Source: Apium graveolens (taxonomy: Eukaryota > Streptophyta > Magnoliopsida > Apiales > Apiaceae). Taken from it: DNA of 64,000 nt. Below are positions 32,600 through 44,038 of this stretch, in pieces (position 1 is the first letter of the stretch; each line of letters starts with the position of its first letter). The DNA lies in the NCBI RefSeq assembly GCF_009905375.1, contig NC_133650.1, positions 289,342,423-289,406,422 of the forward strand, written 5' to 3'. The notes below the pieces were generated by a model, which searched no databases, was not told the origin of the DNA, and saw nothing but the letters and a program-made list of their open reading frames with translations. Position numbers and translations under genes: made by a program.

Positions 32600-35500
32600 A
32601 TGGCGACCCATCTAGTATCATCATCATCTATGGGAAAATCTACAACAGGGTTATTAAGATTTTCACTTAATTTGATGAGAAATATGAGCACTTCATCAGC
32701 CGCCACCTCAAACCCTATCAGCACAGAAGTTACCACAGTGCCAAAGAGGAAGAAAAAGAAGCAGAAGAATCTGTTTGAAGTGGCTCAGTTTTTGCCTAAT
32801 TGGGGTGTTGGTTATCATTTTGCTAAAACTCATTGGTCTGGTGTTTCTTATCAGATCACCAAGCTTAATCTTTACAAGGTAATTTATTTTCATCGACTTT
32901 TTTTTTGAATTTATAGGTGTTTCTTGATGTGGGTTTTGATAAAGTTTTGATTTTGATATGTGGGGTTGTGTTGTTTTTGGAAATAGTTTGGTGTACTGTT
33001 TGATTCTTGGTTTTTAGGGGGGGTGTATTGGGGGTTTAAGGGATAGTGTTAGTTGTAGTTGTTAGTGTGTGTTTCGGGTTGGTTGGACGGAATGAAATGA
33101 TAGGGTTAGGGAGGAATGGGATTCCGCGAAATGTGAATGAATTTAAAGTTGGGAGAGAATTATGTGAGTGGGGATGATTAGGGGTAGAAAGAAAGTTTAT
33201 TTTTTTCTTCTTATGAGCTTTTCGTGAAAAAGGTGAGGAGGAAGAGCCATTTCTAATCGGTGAGACTGAGATTCACGTTGATAGGAATGGAATGGAAGGA
33301 TTAAAAATGTTTATGATATAATTTTCATTTTAGTTTCTACCTGATTTCGTTCCTTTCGACCAAATGGAGTTATAAGATTTTTGTTAACGGGATTGTGATT
33401 TGGATTTCCCTTTGTATTATGAAGTGTGCATTTGATTATATACTAGTGGTTTTGGCTTTGGACCTTGATGTTTTTTTCTGCAGGATGGAAAGCATGGGAA
33501 GGCTTGGGGAATTGTTCACAAAGACGGTGAGTATTCGTTTTTGTGTTCCAGTGATGATGTTATTCATATTGTCTTAAAGGTTTGAACTTTTTTGGAGAAA
33601 TTGATTGCTTTGTTTATGTTGCTTTAATGGGTTGGATGTATGGAGCTGTAAGAGGCCTCTTTGAACGATATAATGATAGTCAATCCGATAAATAGCAATC
33701 AAGTTTTTTTTTCCTGATTCATCTCTGATCTGTAGACTTCTTTCGCTTTTTTGGCTACCCCTTGTGCCTGCAATTTCTTGTAGTGATAATCTATTCCCTT
33801 TGTATATTTTATGATTTACATTTTTAATATAGCAAATTGAGCTTCTATAAACTTTTGACATATAGTCATAGCTTCCAAACATACAGTCGGTACTTTGTAG
33901 GAACTTATATGAGTTTAATCTATGCAGTTGTGAAGTTTGAAATATACCTACGGGAACAACCGGTTACATATTTTTGAAGTAAGCACGACCTGAAATAATT
34001 TATTTAATATAAATTGTTGAATTTTATGACAAACACCGGTACAGGCAAGCAAATGTCAATTGTATAAGTTATGACTACTAACCTTGCTTTCTCCAAATTC
34101 AAAAATTAAAGAACTATAGGTTGTATTCAAAAAACTGAAACTACATCAGAATACAGAGTATTGAACTGATCTCTACATTGTATAACTCTGGAAAATGTGC
34201 TGACTAAAGATAAGCCGCTATGATTGATCAGGTTTTATCGTTCTATTTTAGCATTTCTAATTGATGATGACCACTTAGGCTCCGTTTGGGATTGCTGTTG
34301 AAAACTGTTGTGTTGTAAGAAAAATGCCATTGGAAAAAGTGCTGTCAGGAAAATTAGATGATTGTTTGGTATTTTTTTAATTTATGCATATTTTGAGATA
34401 TAATATATAAAAATAATGTTTTTGAGAAGGTTTGATGGTGAAACTGATAGTTATTTCGTGCAAAAATTGAAAACAGTTTTTTCCAAAAGTATGAGAGACA
34501 TGCTTCTGCTAACAGAAGCTTTTAGACCAAAAGCGTTTTTTCACACAGCGGATTTTAGAATTTACCAATCACCTTTCTGACAGTTTTTCAGCAAAAAACT
34601 GCTGTAACTTTCTGCAACAGCAATACCAAACGGGGCATTAGTCGGGCTTTATAGAAGAAAATAAGATTGTTCTGCTCAGTGTTACTCGTACTTTTCGGTC
34701 TTACCTTGGGCCATCGACATCGTACGCTTTACTCAATTGGATCCCCTGGAAATCAAGATATATCCGATCTTGAAGCTGTACCCATATCGGATCCTTGAAC
34801 ATGACACTTATTCCATGTCAGATGCTTTGATTGAAATTTTGACCAATTGAAAAAACACCTATGATAATTAAGAAAATTCTAATAGGTTTAAGAACAATAA
34901 TTTCTTACAAATTATGTTTGATGCACGTATCATGCTTTTTTTTCTGTGATATAATGTATTACTGATATGAATCTGTTGAACAAATTAGAAGTCATCATTC
35001 CTGTCTGAGGTGATGGTATATAATTTTCAATCCCTTAAATGTGTGTACTCTAATTTAATGGTAATAAAATATATACTAATCCTGTTCCGTGACACAAATT
35101 TGGAAAGCATTTGAAGTTTTGAAAAGAATTTAATAACCCAGTCTCAGCCCATACTTCCTTCCTTTTCAGCTCTAAAATGAATGCAGTTCTTGTAATGAGT
35201 TATGTGCATTGCTGTATAAGGTAATAACATACAATGTTCAGACCAACTTAGTTAATGTGGCAGTTTAAGTATGGCTGGTGTTTAAGTATACAGTGGTGAA
35301 AAATCTTATTATCTGCAGTTGGATATTGTAAGTACAGATATGTATGGTTAAAAATCTGGGTCCTAGAATGTATAATTGTCATCTCTATAGAACAAAAATG
35401 ATCAGTTCGTGTTTGTTACTTTTGTAAGAGCACGTCTAGGATTTTTCTTTGACCAGCATCAATGGTTGTTTGTTACTCTTGTTAGAGCATCTAGGATGTT

Positions 35501-35844
35501 CTCCGACTAATTATCTCATACTAAAATCTAGCTAATATGATTTTGATACTGGTGTTACTGGAAACCCTTATACCGATATAATGATCTTCCATACTGGCAA
35601 GATGATCTTTTTAGTGAAATGTCAAAAATTAAAGCTAATTTCTTAAATGTTCATATTGGAGCTGCTTCGAGCACATTTCATGCTAATTCCCTTATTTTGT
35701 GTAGGCTTGCCTCCTGCAGATGCTCCAAAGAAAATAAGTGGGGTTCACAAACGCTGCTGGAGATATATTCCAAACTTACCTAATAGAGAAGGAACGCAAC
35801 CCGAGACTCAAGCAGCTATGCAACCTGAGACTCAAGCAGCTTGA
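32600..35844 (+). CDS. Mitochondrial small ribosomal subunit protein mS34 homologue (3 exons)
   Basis: The exons are 32600-32878, 33484-33526 and 35705-35844 and give 153 residues. Introns of 605 and 2178 bp have GT/AG ends and phases 0 and 1. The N-terminus (Met, Ser/Thr-rich, basic, few acidic residues) looks like a mitochondrial targeting peptide of about 50 residues. The conserved core reads KKQKNLFEVAQFLPNWGVGY across exon 1, then DGKHGKAWGIVHKDG in exon 2 and GLPPADAPKKISGVHKRCW in exon 3, as in plant mS34 proteins. The protein would be a structural part of the mitoribosome small subunit. The C-terminus carries an exact tandem duplication, QPETQAA twice, from a 24-bp repeat. The ATG at 32600 was chosen because the upstream extension lacks a normal targeting sequence. 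Intron 2 contains a MITE. Confidence 0.88.
34278..34637. mobile_element. Tourist-like (PIF/Harbinger) MITE in mS34 intron 2, 360 bp
   Basis: The ends are inverted repeats (GGCTCCGTTTGGGATTGCTG on the left; TGCCCCGTTTGGTATTGCTG on the minus strand at the right). The flanking TTA direct repeats (34275-34277 and 34638-34640) are the 3-bp duplication expected for this superfamily. Confidence 0.85.
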
Positions 35845-37348
35845 TTGGAGATCCTGTTAGTTGAAGTCCTATATGTTCAAGTGGAAGCTCGTAGGAAGTA
35901 CCTTTGGCCTGGTGTTATATGATGGGCTCTTTAACAAAGCGAAACGAGTTCTATTATGGCTTGTAGGAGGTCTGAGTAGATTACGTCTTTATTAAAACTG
36001 AAATTTTATAGACCGGCAATAGGTTGTTCTTGCAGCCTAGTGATGGATAATGATTGATTACATAGTGTTATTTACAAACATTTGTTTTCGAAAGCCATCT
36101 TAATGACTGATCTAATAATTTTGCTTTTTTTTATCTAATAATTACACACACTCGCATACACCTTGGGTAATGGGAGTGAAAGAGATTTCGTGGGATTAGC
36201 CACAACTTTATCCTTGGCAGTTTGCCTGAATTTGGCACAAAAGCTGTGGCTCTCTTCTGACAATAAGGCGGGGGAAACAACCAGTGTTCTTATTAGCATC
36301 CGTTCATAGAAGTCCAAGTTGAACGGTTCTTTCATTCCTAGGCTTGTTACCTTCGTTGAAGCTTCATTTGTTGCAACAACTGAAGTACTTCTGCAAACAT
36401 TAACAAAAGATTAAAATTACAAGTAGTTCAGTTCTGTTAGGTAGAATTATGATTCAAGTACTGCTGCAAACATTAACAAGAGATTAAAATTAGAAGTAGT
36501 TCGGTTCTGTTAGGTAGAATTGAAATACAAGTAAACAAAGATTGGGTAGTTTTAAGAGGTTGTTAAGTCACTTTGATCTGACATATCTACGTGCTTAGTC
36601 AACCCCTCAAGAGGAGGAAACCAAACCCAAAAAGTCAATTATGAATCTCATGTCAACTCTAAATTATAAATCTAATGAAACAAGGAAGATTCTATGTACA
36701 CAAACAACAAGAATACATAACATTTTTGATAATTTAGCCAATCACTTCATTTGCAAACTAAATCCATATTAAATAAACGAAAAGAATGAAAGTGAAGCAA
36801 TAAAGTTCATGCATGTGGAGTGATAAATGTGAATTAGCCATGTCTCATGGGGGGTTAATTAAGAGCTCCACATGCCTGCGTGCTAACTGCAGAAACGTAG
36901 CTGCAGCCTGCGAGTACCATGTTAGCTAATAATACCTATATATCGTGTTTTTGTTCTGGATATTTGGCCGAAAATTTAGGATTTAACATGACTCCTACAT
37001 ATGTGTCATATGTGTGTGTAATCAATCACACAAATTGGTATTCTAATTAGAATTTGAGTTTTAGATTAAGTGATTAATTCTGTAAAGGTGTATGAATGTT
37101 GGTTATTAAACCTACAGGTCGATGATCCAAGGTGAATACGTAAGCGTGTAGCTTGAGGAAACAATCTTGCAAAGTCAAAAGGTAATAGAATTTGTAGTAC
37201 TCTGTACTCTATAATGCATCAATCTTTGTATTGCTTACCCAAGATGAAAAGAGGTACATTGTTAAGTCACTCCAAAGTAAGAAAAGCTAAGCACAGACGC
37301 GTTAAGCGCCAATTTTGTCATTGCGCCTTAAGCAAGTCGGGTTAGAGG
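35845..37348. other. 3' flank of mS34 and intergenic DNA
   Basis: The first few hundred bases probably include the mS34 3' UTR. A minus-strand ORF at 36335-36135 (66 codons, unrecognised) begins after a possible acceptor TTTGCAG and could be an exon relic, but there is no supporting context. A 73-bp direct tandem duplication is noted separately. The rest shows nothing clear. Confidence 0.4.
36383..36528. repeat. 73-bp tandem duplication
   Basis: Two head-to-tail copies start at 36383 and 36456. They share CTGCAAACATTAACA and TTCTGTTAGGTAGAATT with a few substitutions. Confidence 0.85.
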
Positions 37349-37356
37349 GTTAGATG

Positions 37357-38997
37357 TAGGGCTGCTCATGGTTTATCCAATCCGTTACAACTGACCCAAT
37401 TCAACCCTAAATTCGGTTGACCAAACCAAATTATTCAAAACTGTGGATTAATTAGGTTGATTTTTAATTGGATCGTTTGTAATAGGTTGGGTCAAAATTT
37501 AAATATTTACAACTTTAACCCAACCCAAAACGATTATATATATACACTAATTTAAATAGTTATAGTCTAGATTACTATATAGTCCAATATTTCATGCATT
37601 GAATCACTTCTTCACTACTGTCCTTCTAAAACGTAAATTTGGTTAACCAAGCATTCGTTGTATGACATGTATATGTATATAGTATATGATATTAACACTA
37701 GAAGTTACAAGACAGATCATTTGATTACCATCATGCCTCTACACTTCTATTCCTTTAAACGAAAGTAGTTATTTAAACTCATATATTACTTGTACATAAA
37801 CTTATAAGATATTAGTGTAGAGATTTTTTGCGCATGTTTTTAAAAATAATTTATTTGTTTTTATTCTTGTCATGTTACTTGATACTAAAAGATAAAGAAC
37901 ATAAATACAAAATTATTAGCTAATTACAAATTATGGAGTGATATGTGCTTGTGCTACTATTAAGTTTGGATTTTGGAACTAGACTGCCGGAGACAGTAAT
38001 GGACTCCATTAGTTGTAGATTTTTTCTTTCTATATAGTTCAGCTAATTTTACTTATTTATATGTGACGGTGAATTTCTCATTTAAATATCTTTATGCTAA
38101 AAATTATGCATCATGACATTTCTAATAATATGATTGTGATAAAATATTTTTTTTACAACCCGATCAACTAGGGATGGCAACGGGTCGGGTTCGGATTGGG
38201 TATTGTAAAATCCAAATTCAAATATTGTCGGGTTATCCAAATCCAAATCCGTCGGATTTCAGATCGGATCGGGTATTTTTCGGGTATCCAAAATTACGAA
38301 TAATGTAGTCAAATTTAATATTATTATATATACACACACTATTAATCACATTTATATCATAGCTAAAATTAAAATACATTACCTACTCAGTAGTTAAACA
38401 CATTATATTGCACGGGTTGACATAATAAGTAATATTTAAGATATGTTGATAACATAATATATTGTATTTCATCAAAAATATTTATATATATATACAAAGT
38501 ACATCTTACATAATAAAAGTTGATTTTTAAATAAAAAGTTATTATTCACTAAATAAGTATTGACAATCTTAATAATAATCTACTATTACTCAAATATATA
38601 AGAAAAATATGTAAATTATATATATATTACATCTAAAATATTACATTTAATCTATAATAATTGTGTCGGTTTTAATCGGGTTTCGGGTTTGGATCAGGTT
38701 TGGATTAGATTTCGGATTTCGGATCGGGTATCAGTTCGGTATAGGTAAAAAAGCCAAATCCAAAACTTCGGGTTCGGTATATCCAAACTTCATATTTCGG
38801 ATCGGATATCCATCAGATCGGATTAATTTGTCATCCCTACGATCAATCCAACCCTAACCAACCCAATCAAACGATTAATAAGGTTGGGTTTTTTTAATTT
38901 TTTCGAGATTAATGGGTTAAAATTTTTAATAACTCGTACTAAATAGATTGGGTCTTTTAAAAGGGTCAAACCGACCCAATTCAGCTGTGCAGCCCTA
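37357..38997. mobile_element. hAT-type non-autonomous element (outer), 1641 bp including a nested element
   Basis: The ends TAGGGCTGCTC and (minus strand at the right) TAGGGCTGCAC are inverted. An exact 8-bp target duplication GTTAGATG flanks the element (37349-37356 and 38998-39005). There is no transposase ORF. Subterminal GGGTTGG/CCAACCC-type repeats are present. Confidence 0.85.
38169..38839. mobile_element. hAT-type MITE nested in the outer hAT element, 671 bp
   Basis: The ends TAGGGATGGCAA and TAGGGATGACAA are inverted. The 8-bp flanks CGATCAAC and CGATCAAT match at 7 of 8 positions. The subterminal region repeats TCGGGTATCC-like motifs, typical of this group. Confidence 0.85.
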
Positions 38998-39493
38998 GTT
39001 AGATGTACATAAACAATGCCTCAACTCTAAATGAATGAAAAGGATGCTTTTGCATAGATCCCGAAAGATTAACAGATTGACCAAAGTAAGTTAATATTAG
39101 AATTTGTCTTAAGAAAAATTTAATACCAATTGGTAGAAGTAAAGTTTTCTACGGTAGAGAAAATTTATGATGAAACAAGAAAACTATGGGAACTCTGCGC
39201 ATGAAAATATGAAAATGTAGTAGTATTGGTCATTGAGCAACAATGATAGATCGAAGTCAACTGCTTAATCAGCCGTCATCCTTAAACAATTGACATAGCC
39301 AAGTTGAAGTTGGAGCTTTCAAGTATTCAACGCATACAATCAGATCAGTACGTGGTTTACACTAAACATCTGACTATATATATGATACACCTTAACCCAA
39401 GGCATCCTTAAAACTTATTAGCTAAAGCCTAAAAGACTTGTTGAGAAAACACACATACATAGCAACACTACATTGTCATTAAATTTGGTTCAG

Positions 39494-40762
39494 ATGGAGA
39501 AAATAGATTGTACTATTAACAGAGTTTCTCTAATTGAAGGCGATGCCGAATATCATCACTTGAATAAAATTATCTCCCGGGCATCCTCCGTCGGGTTATC
39601 GTCAAGAGTATACTATCGCAACTCAAAAGGAGCTGTTCCTTTCAAATGGGAAATGCAGCCTGGAAAGGCTAAGAATCCACCACGTAAAGATATTATTCCG
39701 CCACCTAGCCCTCCTCCAGCGGTGCAAAACAGATGGCTAGCTAAGCATAACCGTTTGCCAAACCCTCAGTCTTATAAAGAGACTAGCTCTCTGTCCAAGC
39801 TTAGGTTTTGGAAGAAGGGAAGCAAGAAAAATATACATGTAACAAAGATTGATGAGAGACGAGATGTTACAGCTGGTGTGCACAAGTACGAAACTATTGA
39901 ATTTGGTGACTCTGATGGAGAGTTAACTGGATCAGGTAATGATTCTAGAAGTTCGTCCACGTATTCATCTTCGTCGAATGGTAATTCTTCTGTGCAGCAA
40001 TCACGGTTTGGAAGTCCATGGAACATGACAGAGATACTGCAGGTTCGTGTTGAGAGGCTAAAATCTTAGTTAGTCATTGTTATTACTATTATTTTTCTAT
40101 TTAATTGCTAAACTGGCATGCATAATAAGTTAATTACTGCTTGAGTATCTCCTGCAGAAACATTGCAAAACAGCATACCTTTAATAGTTCTGCAACAATA
40201 TATATTTTAATTTTAAACATTAATTTTACACGTTCAGATTGAAGAGCATCCGCAAACACATGATGAACATGGGCAACGTACAGCATGTGCAAATGAGAAC
40301 GACGGAGTATTATTTAAAACAAATCTTTCAAGAAATTCTACGGTCAACCAGTCCTCTCGATTATTCTATCAAAATCCAGGAAGTGTTCCCTTTGAATGGG
40401 AAAAGTTGCCGGGAACATCAAAAGATCCCGCCAAAGCGGAGATTATACCACCACCAAGTCCTCCACCAGCAGTTCAAAGCTTGGGACTATCTACGCCTCG
40501 TGTTCGATTCCAATCCGAGAAACCAAAGAAAAATAGTTTGAGTTTGTTCTTAAAGAAGTGCAAAATAAACCTAGAGACAAAGAAGAAATTTCAAGGGCTC
40601 AGCCTCCATAAATCTCGAAAAGTAGATGTTCGTAGTTTAGCATCTGTTTCCTCACGTAGTCTCTCATCAAGGATGTTGAGAAATGTAGTAGCTAAATCTG
40701 CCTGTTATGGTACTGGAAAGCCTAAAAGTATTGTTGGCGGTCCACTGGAGACTCATAGATGA
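39494..40762 (+). CDS. DUF688-family protein (2 exons)
   Basis: The exons are 39494-40042 and 40238-40762 and give 357 residues. The intron is phase 0 (CAG|GTTCGT to TTCAG|ATT). The family signature occurs twice. AVPFKWEMQPGKAK followed by DIIPPPSPPPAVQ lies in exon 1 at about residues 53-85. SVPFEWEKLPGTSKDP followed by EIIPPPSPPPAVQ lies in exon 2 at about residues 230-262. The two halves may reflect an internal duplication. Between them lie a Ser-rich low-complexity stretch and basic segments; the C-terminal half is Lys/Arg/Ser-rich. No signal peptide or membrane helix is seen. The function of this plant family is unknown. A TATA-like CTATATATATG lies at about 39374. I chose the ATG at 39494 because the frame upstream starts with a TTG. 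Confidence 0.85.
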
Positions 40763-43073
40763 TGTCTCAATCTGTGTTACTTTCTTGTTTATGTGGATAA
40801 ATTAGTAGATTAACATGATCTACAAACGCTACACATGCTTAAGCAACAGCAGTTTGAGATTAGCTTAATAGGAAACTGTGATCAAGTTGTGTATCATCTG
40901 CAGATGTGTTTTGTTTAATGATGTACTTGTTGCATGTAAATGCTTCTGTTATCTGGTTTAATCGATTTTGTCGATCTACAAGATTATAAAAGATAATTGA
41001 TTAGTTTTACTGTAAATCAAGAACATCATTTCACAAGTATATGCCCAATGCATTGCGAGATTAGGTGTACCTCCCTAATTCACATAATAATTATCCAGTG
41101 AAATTCAGGATGTATACAATGCTAAGTTCCGGATTTCAATTGTTAAAATATTAAAATAAGATCTTGGAAAGGTCTTCCTCTAACCCAACTTTGAGTTTTT
41201 AGAGCGGTTGCTTAATATCAATAAAACTCAATGTGTGTTCATCAAGTAGAAGGTCACGCAACCACGAACCTCCTTCTAAAATACCCTGCTCCTTAAAAAT
41301 AATTTAATCTAGACTCTTTGCCACCTATTCATCCTAATATTTTCACCATTTTAAAATTTTAAAAATATTTTCTTTTGGTAAGTCTTAAAAGATGCTTTCC
41401 ACGGAGTTCTTTGAATCTAGTTTTTCCGCTAATAAGAAAAGCAGTCAAATATTTTCTTTTTGGTTCAGATAATGTGGCAGGTGAATGGCTATGTATTCTG
41501 TACATGTATCTGTGTTTCCTGATATGATTGCAGCTTCTTCCTGCACCTGGTTTTTTCAAATTGAGATCCCTGATCTAACGTCAATTTAATTCATTAATCT
41601 AAGCTGCAAGGCCCCTGAAATGTCGTAAAAGTGTAACATTAGTAAGCCTAGCTCTCACCATTCCATTGTTCAAGTCCTGATCTAACGTCAATTTGTTTCA
41701 TTAATCTAAGCTGCACACGTATTAAAAGGCAAGCCTGCAAAGAGACATCACAACTTTCTCCCAACATTTTATTGTTGAACAGGGAAATCGAACCCTTCAC
41801 CTCTCACATGTATAAGAGAGAGAAGTCACAACAATTTAGTCAAATGTCTTGTTAGTAAAATGATTTATCTTTGTATTTTATTAATTTTTCTTGTCATAAA
41901 TAAATGTTTTTAAAAGGGAGTTGCAAAATATAAATAGTTATGAGAGTGGTCATGTTCTGAATATCTCTTTTCGGCATAGATTTGAACTCTCAAACAATGG
42001 GCCCTAGAGTCCTCATTTCCAATTGCGCTTGGCATCTTCTAATTGCTTATGTTTGTTGACACGGGCTTATCAATTTTAGCTCTGCAGAGTACTTGTCTTC
42101 AACATCTTAAAAGTTTGGTATGGACCTTTGTCAACATTAATTTTACAAGGCCGGGTTATGGGCTGTTAACCGTCTACATAATTTTGACAGCTGACTGCAT
42201 AATAAGCATGCAGAAACAATTAGATTCATATGATTTTTAACCAAAAACATAATCGATTCAGATTTTTTTTTGTCGGTAGATTAAATTTTATTTAAAATAA
42301 CTTTTCTGCATCATATTTTTTCTCTATCTTCTCTGTAATCGCATCTTTCCATATGTTAAAATTACTAATTCAAACACTAAAGATTCCCGTTAACCGGACC
42401 ATAAAACAAACGAACTCCTAAATTTTGTATCCGTCTAACATGAAAAAGTAGATAACCCACCAAGTTGTAGAATACAACACATTCATGGTAGTAGTGTAAC
42501 ACATTCATACCAGTAACTTTTTGCTAATCAATTTCTGCAGTTCCATTCAGCAAGCATGTACAAATGGGTGTCAATGTCATAATTGTATTGACTTGCATAC
42601 ATAAAATGTTTACAGACTGTACATGCAACATCCACAATTATTTTATATGTAATATCTACCTAGATTGCGCGGAGTTGCTTGACAAAAAATCTAGCGAGAC
42701 CCTTTTTGTATTATACTTGCTAGTCAATGATACTGATATGGAGGAAACCGAAGTATCACGAGCAACAAGAAAAAACTAAATACTATTGTATGTGTATGTG
42801 ACTAGTTCTGGTTGCATGCTCCTCTAGACTATTTGAGTTTAGGAGGTGGCCTGGGGAAGCTTTTAAGGCTTGTGGTCCGACAGCCCTTGGCCTTTACTAG
42901 CTACCAAAGTTCTGGTTTTACTTTATTCGGACAACAATTATTCTTCACTTCATTGTTTAGATTTATGAACCCCTTTTTCTCCTTTTAATACTCCCCTTCC
43001 CTGTTTCTTACTTAAAGTATCAACCATTTTCTCTATAATCACTACTTCCTTTTTAGTTTTGGTTGATCAGTTT
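40763..43073. other. Intergenic DNA with short repeats
   Basis: There is no supported gene. A direct repeat of about 45 bp occurs at 41571 and 41678 (shared core TGATCTAACGTCAATTT and CATTAATCTAAGCTGCA). On the minus strand near 41790 a B-box-like GGGTTCGATTTCCC follows a GTGAGAGGTG stretch and may be a SINE remnant (about 41760-41870). Minor ORFs here look random. Confidence 0.45.
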
Positions 43074-43276
43074 TAGGGTTGTAATTCGGGTCGGACTTCT
43101 CGCGACTCGTCCAGCCCGAACTCGTTTTACTAAGCTTGACTCGGCTCGATTAAACGAGTTAAGTTCGGGCAAAGGTTTAGACTCACTTAGTTAAACGAGT
43201 CGGGTCGACTCGATTAAACTCGACTCGAATTACGCCCGACGCGAAATTCGACCTGCACGGCCCGAATTACGGCCTA
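43074..43276. mobile_element. Small hAT-type MITE, 203 bp
   Basis: The left end TAGGGTTGTAATTCGGGTC and the inverted right end TAGGCCGTAATTCGGGCC match over most of 18 bp. The flanks ATCAGTTT and ATCAGGTT agree at 7 of 8 positions. The interior is rich in GACTCG/CGAGTC repeats. Confidence 0.8.
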
Positions 43277-44038
43277 ATCAGGTTCTTTAAAATGCTAGCT
43301 TTTGATGCATAAAAATGGTCATAATTTTGACTAATGAAGAAAGATGACAATAGTCATTTAGGAGAAGTTATTCTTTAACTACAATCTCCTTGGCCTGATG
43401 AAACATTTACATCCATTTGTTATTTACCTGAACATTTTGTTAATATTACAGGGGGCAAGCTTCTCATAAGCCATGTACATTTTTAAAACATTGTGTTAAA
43501 GTCTAACCAAAAACCCACCAATTATTTTGTTATTTAATCCCAACTATCCAACCAAACATATGCATACATTATAGATTGGCAAAATAATATGTATACATTA
43601 TGATAAACCATGTAGATGAAGTTTTTAATGAGAAACAATCCACCATTAATCCAAAATAGATAAAGGATTAAAATCATTTATGGTGTATCACAAATGTAGT
43701 ACATTAAAATTTATAAACCTGTTTATAAACCTGTACATAACGTCAATTTCATAGTACCCAAACACTCTATGCTGGTAGCTCCATCTAACAACTCCTAGTT
43801 GAACCATTTATTATCCTCCAAGATCACATTCCAAATGACAAATTCAATAATATTTAAATATAATCGCTTTTTTCAAGTTCAATTTGTTAAGTATAATACT
43901 CATAATATGCCTTTCACAGTTTTTTTTTTAAGTGAAAGAGATGTTTCATTCTTGTTTAAATGTATGCATTATTTGTCAACTCCTCTATATATCTGCATAG
44001 GATGTTCTTTGTAAACTAATATATCTGGTAGAATAAAT
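43277..44038. other. Upstream region of the kinase gene
   Basis: AT-rich DNA without an ORF of note. CTATATATC at about 43984-43992, some 50 bp before the ATG, is a possible TATA box. Confidence 0.4.

Noticed and set aside
36135..36335. 66-codon minus-strand ORF downstream of mS34
   Set aside because: It has a possible splice acceptor before it, but there is no recognisable family and no other exon nearby.
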